64,000 bases of DNA from Acestrorhynchus altus (GCA_034509495.1 CM067508.1:30240071-30304070); one strand, 5' to 3'. Positions 11,375 through 23,509 are shown, counted from the stretch's first letter. Notes: generated from the letters alone by a model not told the origin. Translations and numbers: made by a program.

Positions 11375-13425
11375 CTATCTTTCCCACATCAGCACAGTTA
11401 CCCTCTCGTATCCGCCCCACAGCTGTGCAGATACCCACTCCTTTCAACCCCACATCAGCACAGTTACCCTCTCCTATATGTCCCACATCAGCACAGTTAC
11501 TCTCTCCTATCTTTCCCACAGCAGCGCAGTTACTCTCTCTTATCTTTCCCACAGCAGCGCAGTTACGCTCTCCTATCTGCCCCACAGCAGTGCAGTTACC
11601 CTCTCCTATTTGCCCAACATCAGCACAGTTACCCTCTCCTATCCACCCCACATCAGTGCAGTTACCCTCTCCTATCTGCCCCATATCAGCACAGTTACCC
11701 TCTCCTATATGTCCCACATCAGCACAGTTACCCTCTCTTATCTTTCCCACAGCAGCGCAGTTACCCTCTCCTATCTGCCCCACAGCAGTGAAGTTACCCT
11801 CTCCTATCTGCCCCATATCAGCACAGTTACCCTCTCGTATCCACTCCACAGCAGTGCAGTTACCCTCTCCTATCCACCTCACATCAGCACAGTTACCCTC
11901 TCCTATCCACCCCACATCAGCACAGTTACCCTCTCCTATCCACCCCACATCAGCACGGTTACACTCTCCTATCCAACCCACATCAGCACGGCTACCCTCT
12001 CCTATCTGCCCCACATCAGCACAGTTACCCTCTCCTATCCACCCCACATCAGCAGAGTTACACTCTCCTATCCACCCCACATCAGCACAGTTACCCTCTC
12101 CTATCCACCCCATATCACCACAGTTACCCTCTCCTATCCACCCCACAGCAGTGCAGTTACCCTCTTCAATCCTCCCCACATCAGTGCAGTTACCCTCTCC
12201 TATCTGCCCCACAGCAGCACAGAAACCCTCTCCTTTCAACCCCACATCAGTGCAGTTACCCTCTCCTATCTGCCCCACAGCAGCACAGAAACCCTCTCCT
12301 TTCCACCCCACATCAGTGCAGTTACCCTCTCATATCCGCCCCACATCAGCTCAGAGGGACCATCTCATATCCACCCCACAGCAGCACAGTTACCCTCTCC
12401 TTTCCATCCCACATCAGCGCAGTTACCATCTCGTATCTGCCCCACAGCAGCGCACTTACCCTCTCCTATCTGCCCCACAGCAGCTCAGAGGTACCCTCTC
12501 CTATCTGTCCCACAGTAGCACATTTGCCCTCTCCTATCTGCCCCACAGCAGCTCAGAGGTACCCTCTCCTTTCTACCCCACATCAGCACAGTTACCCTCT
12601 CCTATATGTCCCACATCAGCACAGTTACTCTCTCCTATCTTTCCCACAGCAGCGCAGTTACCCTCTCCTATCTTTCCCACAGCAGTGCAGTTACCCTCTC
12701 CTATCTGCCCCACAGCAGTGCAGTTACCCTCTCCTATTTGCCCAACACCAGCACAGTTACCCTCTCCTATCCACCCCACATCAGTGCAGTTACCCTCTCC
12801 TATCTGCCCCATATCAACACAGTTACCCTCTCGTATCCACTCCACAGCAGTGCAGTTACCCTCTCCTATCCACCTCACATCAGCACAGTTAAACTCTCCT
12901 ATCCACCCCACATCAGCACAGTTACACTCTCCTATCCAACCCACATCAGCACAGCTACCCTCTCCTATCCACCCCACATCAGCATAGTTACACTCTCCTA
13001 TCCAACCCACATCAGCACAGCTACCCTCTCCTATCTGCCCCACATCAGCACAGTTACCCTCTCCTATCCACCCCACATCAGCACAGTTACCCTCTCCTAT
13101 CCAACCCACATCAGCGTAGTTACCCTCTCCTATCCAGCCCACATCAGCGTAGTTACCCTCTCCTATCCACCTTACATCAGCACAGTCACACTCTCCTATC
13201 CACCCCACATCAGCACAGTTACCCTCTCCTATCCACCCCACATCAGCACAGTTACCCTCTCCTATCCACCTCACATCAGCACAGTTACCCTCTCCTTTCC
13301 ACCTCACATCAGCACAGTCACCCTCTCCTATCCACCCCACATCAGCAGAGTTACCCTCTCCTATCCACCTCACATCAGCACAGTTACCCTCTCCTATCCA
13401 CCCCACATCAGCGCTTTTACCCTCT
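11375..13425. repeat. 33-bp minisatellite, block 2 (about 62 units, higher-order structure)
   Basis: Same 33-bp unit as block 1. The ordered series of variants starting at 11449 (tatatgtcccacatc, atctttcccacagcagcg, atttgcccaacat) recurs from 12579, about 1130 bp later. The second copy lacks about four units near the ccccatatcag variant. A second ordered series (cctcttcaatcctcccc, then cagaaaccctctcc) is shared by about 10530 and 12165. The array therefore grew by multi-unit duplications as well as single-unit slippage. Confidence 0.95.
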
Positions 13426-13519
13426 TATTATATACATTTTTGTTAGTTTTGTTTTGGGGGGGATCAACCAGAAAAAGAAAAGGAAAATGAAGGCGATGTA
13501 AGATTCATATCTATGATGT

Positions 13520-13909
13520 TTCATAATTAAAATGTTGATCACAAAAAACAGATCAACACACAGTCTGTTCCACCCAGGTGATGAATGTGTTACTGTCGTT
13601 TTAAAAATCCTCTCAGCAGATTAGAAACTAATAAATCTGTTGGGCCTCAAACACATTTTTAGATGTTGTTAATCTAAAATTCCTCCTACAGTAACATCTC
13701 GATTCTCCGTTGTCCAATCTGATATAAAACTAAAAGCAGGAATCACTGATACAACACACAGACACACAGGGTATTTGGTCACTCTATTGTGGCCAATGAA
13801 GTCCCAACATTTTAACCTTACTGTGCCATCTGAACCTGGCTCTGTTCTCTTGAAAAACAATAGAAAAATAAATTGCTGGCCATACCCCCACACACACAGC
13901 CACACACAG

Positions 13910-13992
<83 letters not shown>

Positions 13993-14640
13993 CTGACAGA
14001 AATCCTTCATTGTAGTTTAGCTCAATAATGCACAACACTCTCTACATTGCTCAATTATGGACAAACTGATTGACTCTTTTTGTTGAAGGACAGGACTTTA
14101 TCTATTATCACAATGGTCAAAACTCGAGCTGTACCAAGAGCCCTTTGAGCTTCAAGTACAGCTCGGCTTGACCCACCATCCCTCAAAACGCAAGGAAAAC
14201 ATGCATCCAGCAAAATGGTGGAAAGAACTTTCCCTGGAGGTCTGAACAGATCCCTCACTGCCTTCAAACACAGACTGTTTCATGAGTATTTAACTCCATA
14301 AAGACATTTGTTTTCAACAGGATCTAAGTGTGAGGAATCTCTAGATTCTAGCCTTGTCTATTAGCTAAGGATATCCGAGTGAACAGCAAAGCACTGTTGT
14401 AGGTGACATACATGTAAACGGAAATGTAAGCAGCAAGCTGATTGGTTCTTTTTGTTCTTTTTGTCTGTAAAGAGATGCTCCTACAAGGCTAGGAGAGAGA
14501 AAAGTGAGGGTTCTCTTGTATTTTCACTTTTAAAATATTGTTATAACCATATATTTTCTGTGGTTTTATTTTTTAACTTCTGTAAAAATTAAACAGCTGA
14601 AAAATAACTTTATACTAATTTTTTAGGAGTACTGAGATTC
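13520..14640. repeat. copy 1 of an unnamed dispersed repeat
   Basis: Shares ordered phrases with 20890-21420 and 25610-26720: gaatgtgttactgtc, gattagaaactaataaa, a ctgattg-ctctttttgttg motif and a closing cttgtattttca..ttaaaatatt. A (CA)n tract (13890-13987) sits inside it. Between about 14095 and 14280 it carries a different piece (gctcggcttgacccacc.. ggtggaaagaactttcc) that looks like degraded non-LTR or other repeat sequence. I see no coding capacity and no clean ends. Confidence 0.6.
13890..13987. repeat. (CA)n microsatellite
   Basis: About 98 bp of CA dinucleotides with a single CG interruption and an imperfect start (cacacagccacacacagcc). Confidence 0.97.
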
Positions 14641-15196
14641 AATTTAAAGGTGCTTGAACACCCCTGAAAAGTGGTTTGGGCACCCAGGTCAGAATTTCTC
14701 TTACTGTGAGAAGCTATGTGAGTAACACATGACCTGATTTGCAAATAGCACAGAGTTAAAGACCAAATGAGTCGTTTTGAAAATATTCCATCTTGAATAC
14801 TTTCAAAATAACAAAAAGTAAAAAGCCTCCAAGCAAGGGCTTGGGCACCAGCATTGTCGTAGGCTTTATAACACAGCCTTCCAGTTCTGTGAGATTCTTG
14901 GGGCATCTTGCTGCACTGCTTTGGTCAGGTCTATACAACAATTTTCAGTGATATTTGGATCTGGGGATTGTGAGGGTTCTAGACAGTGGGATATAGAGCA
15001 GTGTTCTTTGTGCCACTGGCTGCAGCAAAGCACAACAGTTTTCCTTTAATCACTCTCCAGAACATCTCCAAAATGCATCAGGGACTTTGAGAAGACATGG
15101 GTTTCTTCTGATGACAGTTCCGTTAATGTACCTTCCATATGGACAAGTATTGGGCCACATACTTATTTGTTGGTCAAGGGTATTAAAAAAGGTTGG
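14641..15196. other. spacer, nothing recognised
   Basis: No supported gene. Two minus-strand frames here are short and lack any family signature. Confidence 0.45.
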
Positions 15197-15418
15197 TTCT
15201 GCTTTTGTTAGGGACAAAGAATGTTGGAGATGGAGCTGCCGGGCAGAAGGAGAAGAGGAAGACCTCAGAGAAGGTTTATGGATGTAGTGAAGGTGGACAT
15301 GGAGAAGGTTGGTGTAACAGTAGAGGAGGCAGGGGATAGGGCAAGATGGAGGCAGATGATCCGCTGTGGCGACCCCTAAAGGGAGCAGCCAAAAGAAGAA
15401 GATTCTGCTTTTGTTGGG
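15197..15418 (+). mobile_element. short LINE 3' fragment with target-site duplication
   Basis: 15213-15402 encodes, in the plus direction, RMLEMELPGRRRRGRPQRRF and then a stretch ending RCGDP, the C-terminal end of a fish non-LTR reverse transcriptase. It ends in an AAG-rich tail (agaagaaga). It is flanked by ttctgcttttgttagg (15197-15212) and ttctgcttttgttggg (15403-15418), a 16-bp duplication with one mismatch. It is a clean, severely 5'-truncated insertion. A close relative is at 32511-32841. Confidence 0.82.
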
Positions 15419-15789
15419 ATAACTGTCTCTAATGTCCAGGGAAGGTTTTCCACTACATTTTGAAACATCTGAGAATTTTATTGCATTCATTGTTAAGAGT
15501 ATTAGTGACATCAGGAACCCACTTCATCTCCAACTCCTCAACTCATCCCAAACCTATCATCACACTGTGCCATTGCTCAATGCTTGGGGGCTTTATCGCC
15601 CATGCTGTATGCCTGGTGCCAATAGGTTCATGTTTATCTGCCCCAGACAGTCTTATTTTATTGGCAGCACTTCACTACAGTATGTGTGCATCTTTGTCAC
15701 GCACTATGGGCGTGTTTGTCATGGAGATGAAATTAGGAGGAAGATAGCTCTTTGGATGAAGGGTTGGGGAACCTTTAATCAGGGGTATC

Positions 15790-16115
15790 CAATGTCAGTC
15801 TTGCTGATATGAGTGGATCAGACACAGCTGTGCTACTGGAGTGCTTAAACACTGTGTCCACTCACTGTCCAGTCTATTAGACACCCCTACCTGGTTTCTC
15901 CACCTTATAGATGTAAAGTCAGATACAGAAGCTCGTCTGTTTGTGATGGTCATTCTTTAGTCCATCAGTGCCCACAGGACACTGTTGGCTGGATATTTCT
16001 AGTTGGTGGAGTGTTCTCAATCCAGCAGTGACACCAAGGGGTTTAAAATCTCCAACAGTACTGCTGTGTCTGATCCATTAGCCTCAGCCCAACACCACCC
16101 ACTTAATATTTTCTA
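15790..16115. repeat. dispersed fish repeat, same family as 58870-59215
   Basis: Contains gtgtccactcactgtcc, gtttaaaatctccaac and tgctgtgtctgatcc in the order known from a very common teleost MITE-like family. The copy at 58870-59215 is in the opposite orientation (ctgctggagtgtttaaac, gtgagtggacactgtg). No coding capacity. Confidence 0.65.
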
Positions 16116-16598
16116 TGGCTTTAAATAACCCTTTCTGGCACCTTTGCTTTTAAGAGTGTCAACACCTAAAGCTCTTTATAAACATTACCAGTCATCAAAT
16201 GAGCTCCATTAGACAAAAAGCAGGACAGTTTGAATTTAAAGGCCTGTATGAGTCCCATCCCAACCCAAAATCTGAAAGATTCAAATTGGCTCTGACTCTC
16301 CGTTTAACTAGCTAACAGAGATACTGTTGCTGTTGAAAAACTACAAATTGGTTCCTCTGCCCCCAGATGAAAAAGAAAAGAGTTTGTAATGGGTACTGCA
16401 GCTTGTAATGGCAGAAAAAGTCCAGTAGCTATGTGAGCAATGTGTGCATCTTAAAGCAGCTGAATTCATTTATTCTAGAGACTGTCCACAAACATTTGGA
16501 CATATGTGCATTTGTGCAGGAGTCGCTGCACAGTAGAACAGTGCACAGCACCACTCCGAGCACAAACTGGAAAAAAGGAGTACTGCAATACTAAGATA
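16116..16598. other. spacer with a Tc1-like terminal scrap
   Basis: Nothing coding. Near 16485 the phrase ctgtccacaaacatttgg resembles the end of a mariner-type element. The phrase gctgcacagtagaacagtgca recurs at 25209. Confidence 0.4.
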
Positions 16599-17120
16599 CA
16601 GGGGTTGGACAATAAAACTGAAACAGCTGTCATTTCAGTGTGGGAGGTTTCATGGCTAAATTGGAGCAGCCTGGTGGCCAATCTTCATTAGCTGCACCAT
16701 TAAGAGCAGAGTGTGAAGGTTCAATTAGCAGGTAAGAGCACAGTTTTGCTCTGAATATTGCAATGAACACAACATTATGGGTGACATACCAGAGTTCAAA
16801 AGAGGACACATTGTTGGTGCGCGTCTTGCTGGCGCATCTGTGACCAAGATAGCAAGTCTTTGTGATGTATCAAGAGCCACGGTATCCAGGGTAACATCAG
16901 CACCACCAAGAAGCACCAACCACATCCAACAGGATTAACTGTGGACGTAAGAGGAAGCTGTCTGAAAGGGGTGTCGGGGTGCAAACCTGGATTGTATCCA
17001 AAAAATGTCATTCCCAAGACGAATTGATACTGAGGCCGCAAAAGGAGACCCTAGTTCACCATAACTAATCAATTATTGTGGTCTAAAACCAGGTGTTTCA
17101 GTTTCATTGTCCAACCCCTG
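16599..17120 (+). mobile_element. internally deleted Tc1-like element, copy A
   Basis: Starts caggggttggacaataaaac and ends gttttattgtccaacccctg-type sequence (gtttcattgtccaacccctg), flanked by TA on both sides (16597-16598 and 17121-17122), the mariner/Tc1 target. The 522-bp interior keeps a relic of the transposase N-terminus (GDIPEFKRGHIVGARLAGAS, helix-turn-helix region) with stops, then jumps to the other terminal repeat. Non-autonomous, close relative at 25759-26278. Confidence 0.88.
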
Positions 17121-17459
17121 TAAGTTGTGTGCAAAGTGTAACTGGTAACTTAATTCAGCCCAAAGCTTTTGGTTAACCTGGCCTCATATAGTGTGAAGAT
17201 TAAAGGTTCTTAATTAAACCTTTATATTTTGTGAAGGTTTTGAAATGCTTAAAGGTTTCTTCACACTCACACATATAATTTGCAAAACTGGTTCCGCAAC
17301 TACCCACAGAAAGGTTCTTTTGAAACATCAGGCAAAGAACAGTTTTTGGGGTATTAAGTCTTTATATCATAACAGAACAGTTTTTCTTCATTCAAATATT
17401 GTCAATCACTGTACCATGAGATGAGTGTAACATTGCAACATTGCACCCTCATTCTGTGA

Positions 17460-17478
17460 AACACACACACGCACACAC

Positions 17479-17547
<69 letters not shown>
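17460..17547. repeat. (CA)n microsatellite
   Basis: About 88 bp of CA repeats with two CG interruptions near the left end. Confidence 0.97.
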
Positions 17548-17552
<5 letters not shown>

Positions 17553-17799
17553 CCATCTTCAAGGGGTATTTCCAAGCTGCACTACCCCAATACAAATAAG
17601 GACATTTCTGAATATAGAGACCCGTGTAGATGTTTCAGGCAGTAAGCACTGCAGTACCCTCGAACAAACAATCTTAAACATAGTAGTCAGAATGTGTTTG
17701 TCAGTAGTTATGTATTTTCAAAGAACAGGTCATGGCAATATTGCACTCTTTGAACACAACTATAAAAGATTGTTTTCTGATATCAGTGAAATCAACACA

Positions 17800-18475
17800 A
17801 GATTATCCATGAAATGGTGTTTAAATGTTTGTGAACCCTTTAAAACTTTCTATATTTCTTCAAAACCTGAGCTAACACTTTTTGTCACACTCCTATAGCC
17901 AAGCAATTTTCCTCCCATAAACTGCTTGTTTCAGGTCCTTCCACGTCATTACTATTGGATTAAGGTCAGGAAATTGACTGGGTCATTCCAAAACATTAAC
18001 TTTATTATTCCTTAACCATTCTTCATTAGAGCAGCTTATTTGCTTTGGGCCATTGTTTTGCCGCATGACCCACAGTCTCATGAGATTCAGCTCACAGACA
18101 TGTTTCCTGACTTTTTCCTTTATAATATGCTGCTATGTTTTAGAATTAACTGTTCCTTTAATGGTGGCAAGCCATCCTGGCCCAAATGCAACAGAACAGG
18201 CTCAAACTTTGATACTACCACCACCGTGTTTCACAGATGGTATAAGGATTTTAAGCTGGATTGTTTTCCTTTCTCCAAGAATAATGCTTGTCATTTAAAC
18301 CAAAAAGATCTATTTTCTTATCCATCGACAAAACAGTATTTCAGTAGCCTTCTGGCTTCTCCATGTCTTGCAGGTGAGGAGTGCAGCACTGTGCTTATTG
18401 GGTTCTTTGAAACCCTTTCATACACACCATTGTTGCTCAGTGTTCTCCTAATAGTGAGAACTTACAGAAATGTAA
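17800..18475 (-). pseudogene. Tc1-like transposase relic
   Basis: Read on the minus strand, the stretch near 18180-18230 encodes PSVKHGGGSI, the conserved Tc1 transposase strand before the second catalytic aspartate. The stretch near 17955-18005 reads NKVNVLE*PSQ, the WPSQSPDLNP region with the tryptophan codon mutated to a stop. Several stops and shifts show that it is dead. Terminal repeats were not identified with confidence. It is a different Tc1 family from the element at 18852. Confidence 0.8.
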
Positions 18476-18851
18476 TACTGATTCATGTCCACAATAAATA
18501 AACGGCATAATCATGGCATAATTAAAGGGAAAGTTTGGATCTTCTTCCAGACCTTTTAATTTACAAATTATTTGTACTGACACAGGGATTTGATCCTGTA
18601 GTTGTTTAGGAAAGGCTGTAAGAGAAATTCCTGACTTGTAAGAGACATTCCTGACTCCTGACTACAGTCATCCTTCCCAGATTTGCACTGGACTCCGTGG
18701 AATTTCCCCCTTATTGGTGTTTTGGTCAAAACTATGAGTGCTGGCATACAAACCCTTTACACACAGGCATCTATGAGCTGCAGTCAGTCATGATCATTGA
18801 CTATTTGTAACACTCAGTACCACTAAATTAATCATGAGGAAAAAAAAGCAA

Positions 18852-20405
18852 CAGTCCCTTCTGTTCTGTCACTTATTCATGTTATGGAAACAAAAGCTCA
18901 CAACCTGATTTTAAATTCATCCATTGGTTTTAGAAATGACTCACATGAAAGCTGAAACGCTCCCAAATGAGGTTTAATTTACGAAAATAAACTGCAGAAA
19001 TACTGATCCTTTTATGAACACAGAAAGGTCAGATTTTGGCAGGACAAAAGTTTTGTCGCCTTGTCAAAAAATTCACCCAATCCTAGTTTACAGCCTCACC
19101 TGTGCTCACTAATTGATCAGTTAAAAGTAACCCCAGCACCCCAGACCTTCACTTGAACTGCAACTTGACTTCTGACAACATGCCAAAAATCCACCCTGCG
19201 ATTATCAAGAGGCTGAAGACCAGATCCACTGCTGGCACCTTTAATGTGTCTCAGCGTCAAGTACAAAGAATTAAAAAAAGATTTGAAGAGACTGGAGATG
19301 TTTTTAACAAGGCCAGGTCTGGCAGACCCCGCAAGACAACTGCTCAGGAGTTTGTTGGTTAGAAAATTCCACTGCAGCAGAGCTCCACCAGGCCAGGTCA
19401 CCTCATGTCCCTGTGTCAGCTAGAACAGTTTGTAGGATTCTGTCTCAAAATGGTCTCCATGGTCGAATCAGTGCCCAGAAACCAGCACTAAACAAAAGGC
19501 AAATAAAAAAACGTGTGGCATTTGCCAAGGCCCACAGCCTGCTAAACGGATGGACGCTGGAAAAGTGGCAGAAGGTGGATTTCTCAGATGAATCTTCAGT
19601 TGAATTACACCACAGCCTCCTCAAATACTGCAGGAGACCTACTGGAGCCAGTATGGATCCAAGATTCACCCAGAAAACAGTTAAGTTTGGTGGTGGAAAG
19701 ATCATGGTCTGGGGTTACATTCAGTATGGGGGTGTGCAAAACATTTGCAAGGTGGGAGGCAATATCAATAGCCTAAAATATCAAGAATTATTAGCTACCT
19801 CTTACATTCCCAGTCATAAAAGGGGTCAAATTTTGAGGATTGGATTGTCCTCCATCTCATTCAACAAAGTTCCTCAATGCCAAGAAGATCAAGGTGCTCC
19901 AGGACTGGCCAGCCCAGTCACCAGACATGAACATCGTTGAGCATGTTTGGGGTAGGATGAAAGAGGAAGCTTGGAAGACAATACCAAAGAATCTTGATGA
20001 ACTCTGGGAGGCATGTAAGACTGCATTCTTTGCTATTCCTGATGACTTCATCAATAAATTGTATGAATCATTGTCGAATTGGATGCAGTCCTTCAAGCTC
20101 ACGGAAGTCACACAAATGATTAAATATGGCTCTAATAGCACCACAAATTCATTCACCAATGTTATGAAACATGTCTTTGTATTTGAAGTAAATTATTTGT
20201 TTGATACAAAATTTTGTCTTGCCAAAATCTGACCTTTCTGTGTTCATAAAAGGATCAGTATTTCTGCAGTTTATTTTCGTAAATTAAACCTCATTTGGGA
20301 GGGTTTCAACTTTATATCATTTCTAAAACCAATGGATGAATTTAAAGTCAGGTTATGAGCTTTTGTTTCCACAACATGGATAAGCAACAGAACTTATGCC
20401 AGGGA

Positions 20406-20408
<3 letters not shown>
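18852..20408 (+). mobile_element. nearly full-length Tc1-like transposon with ~206-bp inverted repeats
   Basis: The left end begins cagtccctt (18852). The right end finishes gccagggactg (20408) followed by TA and a (TA)n tract. The outer ~206 bp on each side (18852-19062 and 20203-20408) are inverted copies, sharing for example ttcatccattggttttagaaatga and ccaaatgaggtttaatttacg in antiparallel order. Long repeats of this kind are typical of the IR/DR type of Tc1 elements. The left TA is not intact (caa precedes the end). The 1557-bp length is normal for a complete Tc1 element. Confidence 0.9.
19153..20150 (+). pseudogene. broken Tc1-like transposase
   Basis: Three pieces in different frames make up one transposase. 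19153-19362 encodes a paired-like helix-turn-helix and a GRPRK basic motif (SQRQVQRIKKRFEETGDVF, ARSGRPRKTT). 19413 to about 19800 encodes SARTVCRILSQNGLHGR and the first catalytic aspartate in FSDESS, then KIMVWGY. From about 19840 the third piece has DCPPSH with a candidate second aspartate and SPDMNIVEHVWG with the final glutamate. The frame breaks near 19365-19413 and 19800-19840. The spacing between the last two acidic residues is about three codons short of the usual 34. The element cannot encode an active enzyme as it stands. Confidence 0.88.

Positions 20409-20480
<72 letters not shown>
20409..20480. repeat. (TA)n microsatellite abutting the Tc1 end
   Basis: About 66 bp of TA directly adjoining the right transposon end, followed by AT-rich sequence to about 20600. 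Confidence 0.95.
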
Positions 20481-20481
<1 letters not shown>

Positions 20482-20889
20482 ACGTATTATGTAATTATGT
20501 AATTTATATGTAATAATTATATAATATATAATTTTATAATTTTATTTAAGTTTTTAATTATTATTTTAATTCATAATCCTTATACTTGACTGTACAAAAT
20601 TTTAGTCTGCCCACTTTTTTATGTATTTTATTATAAAAGCTGATATTTATCAAAGATGATTTTATTATTAGTTTATTTCATTGTTTTATTGAAAGTACTT
20701 CTTGAAAATTGATTGACTTGTTGATTGTTTGAGCCTTTACTAAAGGACCTTTGAAGAACCATTTTAGATGTGAAGCTCTCCAGACTAGACAGTTAGGACA
20801 ATAGCAAATGAGTGATGGGTGTTCAAGATTAACTTGGCTTTGGGATTATTTTTGCTGTGACCTTAGTGACCCCAGTGACCCCTAATCTT

Positions 20890-21420
20890 CCAGATGAGAA
20901 TGAGTAAAATTCAGGACAGGGGATTCGAGCTGAGTGTGTCAGACGAATCAGAATAATGTGGATTCAAATCAGAGACTAATTCTAATAGTCTGATATCAAT
21001 ACTGAGGATATGACTGAGACAAACTAATATGCAGAGGTGACAGATGTGTTACTGACAATTTAAAGGTCTTTTCATTAGATTAGAAGGTAATAGAACTGTT
21101 GCACAAATACTTGCTTTAATCAAAACCCTCATTAACAGTTTCTAGCTCAATAAAACACAAACTTTGATCTCCACATCACGTGGGGTTTCGCACTAGCACA
21201 ACACTAACACCATTAGCAGCAAGCTGATTGGCTCTTTTTGTTGAATGGGGGTACCATCCATAAAGGTGGTCAAGGGTAGAAGAGAGAAAGGGAAAGGGAG
21301 ACTTTTGTATTGTCATTGTTAAAATATTTTTTTCAATATATACTTTCTGTTTTTTATGGGGGTTTTTGTGTGTATCAGAGAAACATTAAGTGCTACAGGC
21401 CCCTTAAAAGGAGCTAGACA
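20890..21420. repeat. copy 2 of the unnamed dispersed repeat
   Basis: Contains aatactgaggatatgactg, gacagatgtgttactgac, gattagaaggtaata, agcagcaagctgattggc with ctctttttgttg, and a closing cttttgtattgtcattg, in the same order as copies at 13520 and 25610. Confidence 0.65.
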
Positions 21421-21890
21421 GCTTCAGATTATAAATGAATAAACGGAAATGTTGCAGAGGATGGCCTTAGCAAAGAGTCATGATGACTAAGCAAAACTAT
21501 ATTTAGGGTACATGTTTTAGAGCTTAACTACAAGACACTATGTATGGACACTAATCAAATGTTTCCATAGCACTGCCTTCCACAGTAAGTCACACCTTCA
21601 CCCACGTTCACACATTTGTCAGATAGTGATATTTCCTTTGACTGATGTATTAATGTAGCTAAATTCTGCTCTGCCTACACATAAACTCATACCATCGTTG
21701 TGCTTCTCTTTTACTTTGACTGTCAAAGTTCCAAGATTTGTTAAACGGAATAAATAAATAAATTAAGACAGGAATAAATTAATCAATCAAAATAGACATT
21801 CTCATACTGACCACACAAAAGTTCCCCAAATGTCAAAGGATGTTCAAGTTTTCCTAGCCTGCTAAATAAAATGCATGCTAAATGCATGGT
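21421..21890. other. spacer, nothing recognised
   Basis: No supported gene or named repeat. Confidence 0.45.
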
Positions 21891-21893
21891 CTC

Positions 21894-22157
21894 ACACACA
21901 CTCACACACACACACACACGCACGCACGCACGCACACACACACACACACACACACCTCTTTTTCTCTTAAATCCACTGTCCCACCGCAGACACCCACACA
22001 CAACATTACTAATTTCTTCCGTCCGCTTCCTGCGGCCTGGAGCAATTCGGAACAGCCAGAGGGAGGTGTGTAGTTGGGCCAGAAAGGCTGAAGTAGGAGA
22101 TATCCAGACCCCAAACTGAGGGTCTTCACTGGATTAGTCTGGATTACACACACACAT

Positions 22158-22210
<53 letters not shown>
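21894..22210. repeat. two (CA)n tracts
   Basis: (CA)n at 21894-21954, with a CGCA stretch in the middle, and at 22147-22210. The 190 bp between them is ordinary sequence. Confidence 0.95.
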
Positions 22211-22211
<1 letters not shown>

Positions 22212-23466
22212 CCTATGTGTGCTGTCATTCTGTTTAGTAATTAGATGTAGATTCAAGTCAAACAGAAGGTCTGAAGTGGACCAGACTAAAGAAACTGATG
22301 TGAGGGGGATTCCACCCGAGCCAAAACACCATCTGCCACCCTAAACAACATGATGTCAGTTGGGAAAGCCCCCAAAAGAAAGGACAGAAATGTACAAAAC
22401 TCTCTGAACTCAACATTGGCTCTGAGGTCACAGGGGCCACACAAAGACCCTCTCTTTCACTGGCAGCGATCTCATAACGCTCTTATATCCTCAGACGGGC
22501 TGTGTCACATCTGTCAGCTTTGTTAATGATGTGAACTCAATACCTCTGTCACCCCTTCAGAAACTGCGGCAACACATTTCAGAAAAGATAGCAGTGAAAC
22601 AAGCTGAAACTCAGGTTCTACTAGAAGAAGCTCTCAATTCAGATCTCAGATATAAAATGTTTACTGGCCACAACATCAGATTTATAAACACAGACAGACT
22701 GGTCTTATCCTTAATATCAGTTTGACTAGTCAGGTGTTACCATTGATTTCTGTTTCACTCTCTTGTCTATGATTACATAGACTCCACTTACAGATATCTA
22801 CAGTTCCATTTTACCAGTAGACATTATAATCCCAGATATCTGCACTGGAATTCTGGCAAGCAAAAACAGGTCCACATATGCATCAAATTAACCAAATGTG
22901 GCCAACATCTGATCAGTAAGTGTCAAAATGGCCCAGGTTTGGCCCAAACGTGTCTGTTATCTGGGTACCTCACTCATTTAAAAAAAGATCTACCTACAAT
23001 TCTGGTTTTGATAAGTAATAATTCTATTGAGATCTATATCTGAAGTTTTTACTAGTCAGAATTAGAGTGGAGATATCTGGAACTACAGTTTCTACTATGG
23101 ATATATCTGTAATTATATGCAACTATATGTAAAAATGTTTTTAGTTGTAAAATGTAATTGTAGATAAGAGTGAAATCCCATAGAACTCAACGGTAATAAA
23201 TAACTCGTTAGAACTCGTTAGAATTTTTAGTTTAAGGATAAACTGTCCTGCCAGTAAGACTATTCTGATTGTCTTTACATTTGCAGACCTGATTCCAGAT
23301 AGTGAACATATTGGTCTGCTGGCGAGGTTGTCAACCTGCCCATCCTGGGACCAACCAGATTATTCTCCTTTGTACAAGATCAAACTAGTTTTTAATCTCC
23401 AGAGAGACCTTTATTTTACAAAATAAACCAAGACTAATATTACAAATGAAAAATGACCAAGTCTGG

Positions 23467-23509
<43 letters not shown>

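Noticed and set aside
9940..12987. Long proline/serine-rich reading frames on the plus strand and glycine-rich frames on the minus strand
   Set aside because: They are a by-product of a 33-bp tandem repeat, are open in several frames at once, and lack start, splice or domain evidence.
9961..13425. CRISPR-like periodic array
   Set aside because: Units are contiguous with no unique spacers, and the DNA is vertebrate nuclear.
13669..14038. Valine-cysteine and histidine-threonine repeat proteins
   Set aside because: Pure translation of a (CA)n microsatellite. The same holds at 21783-22228 and 61345-61554.
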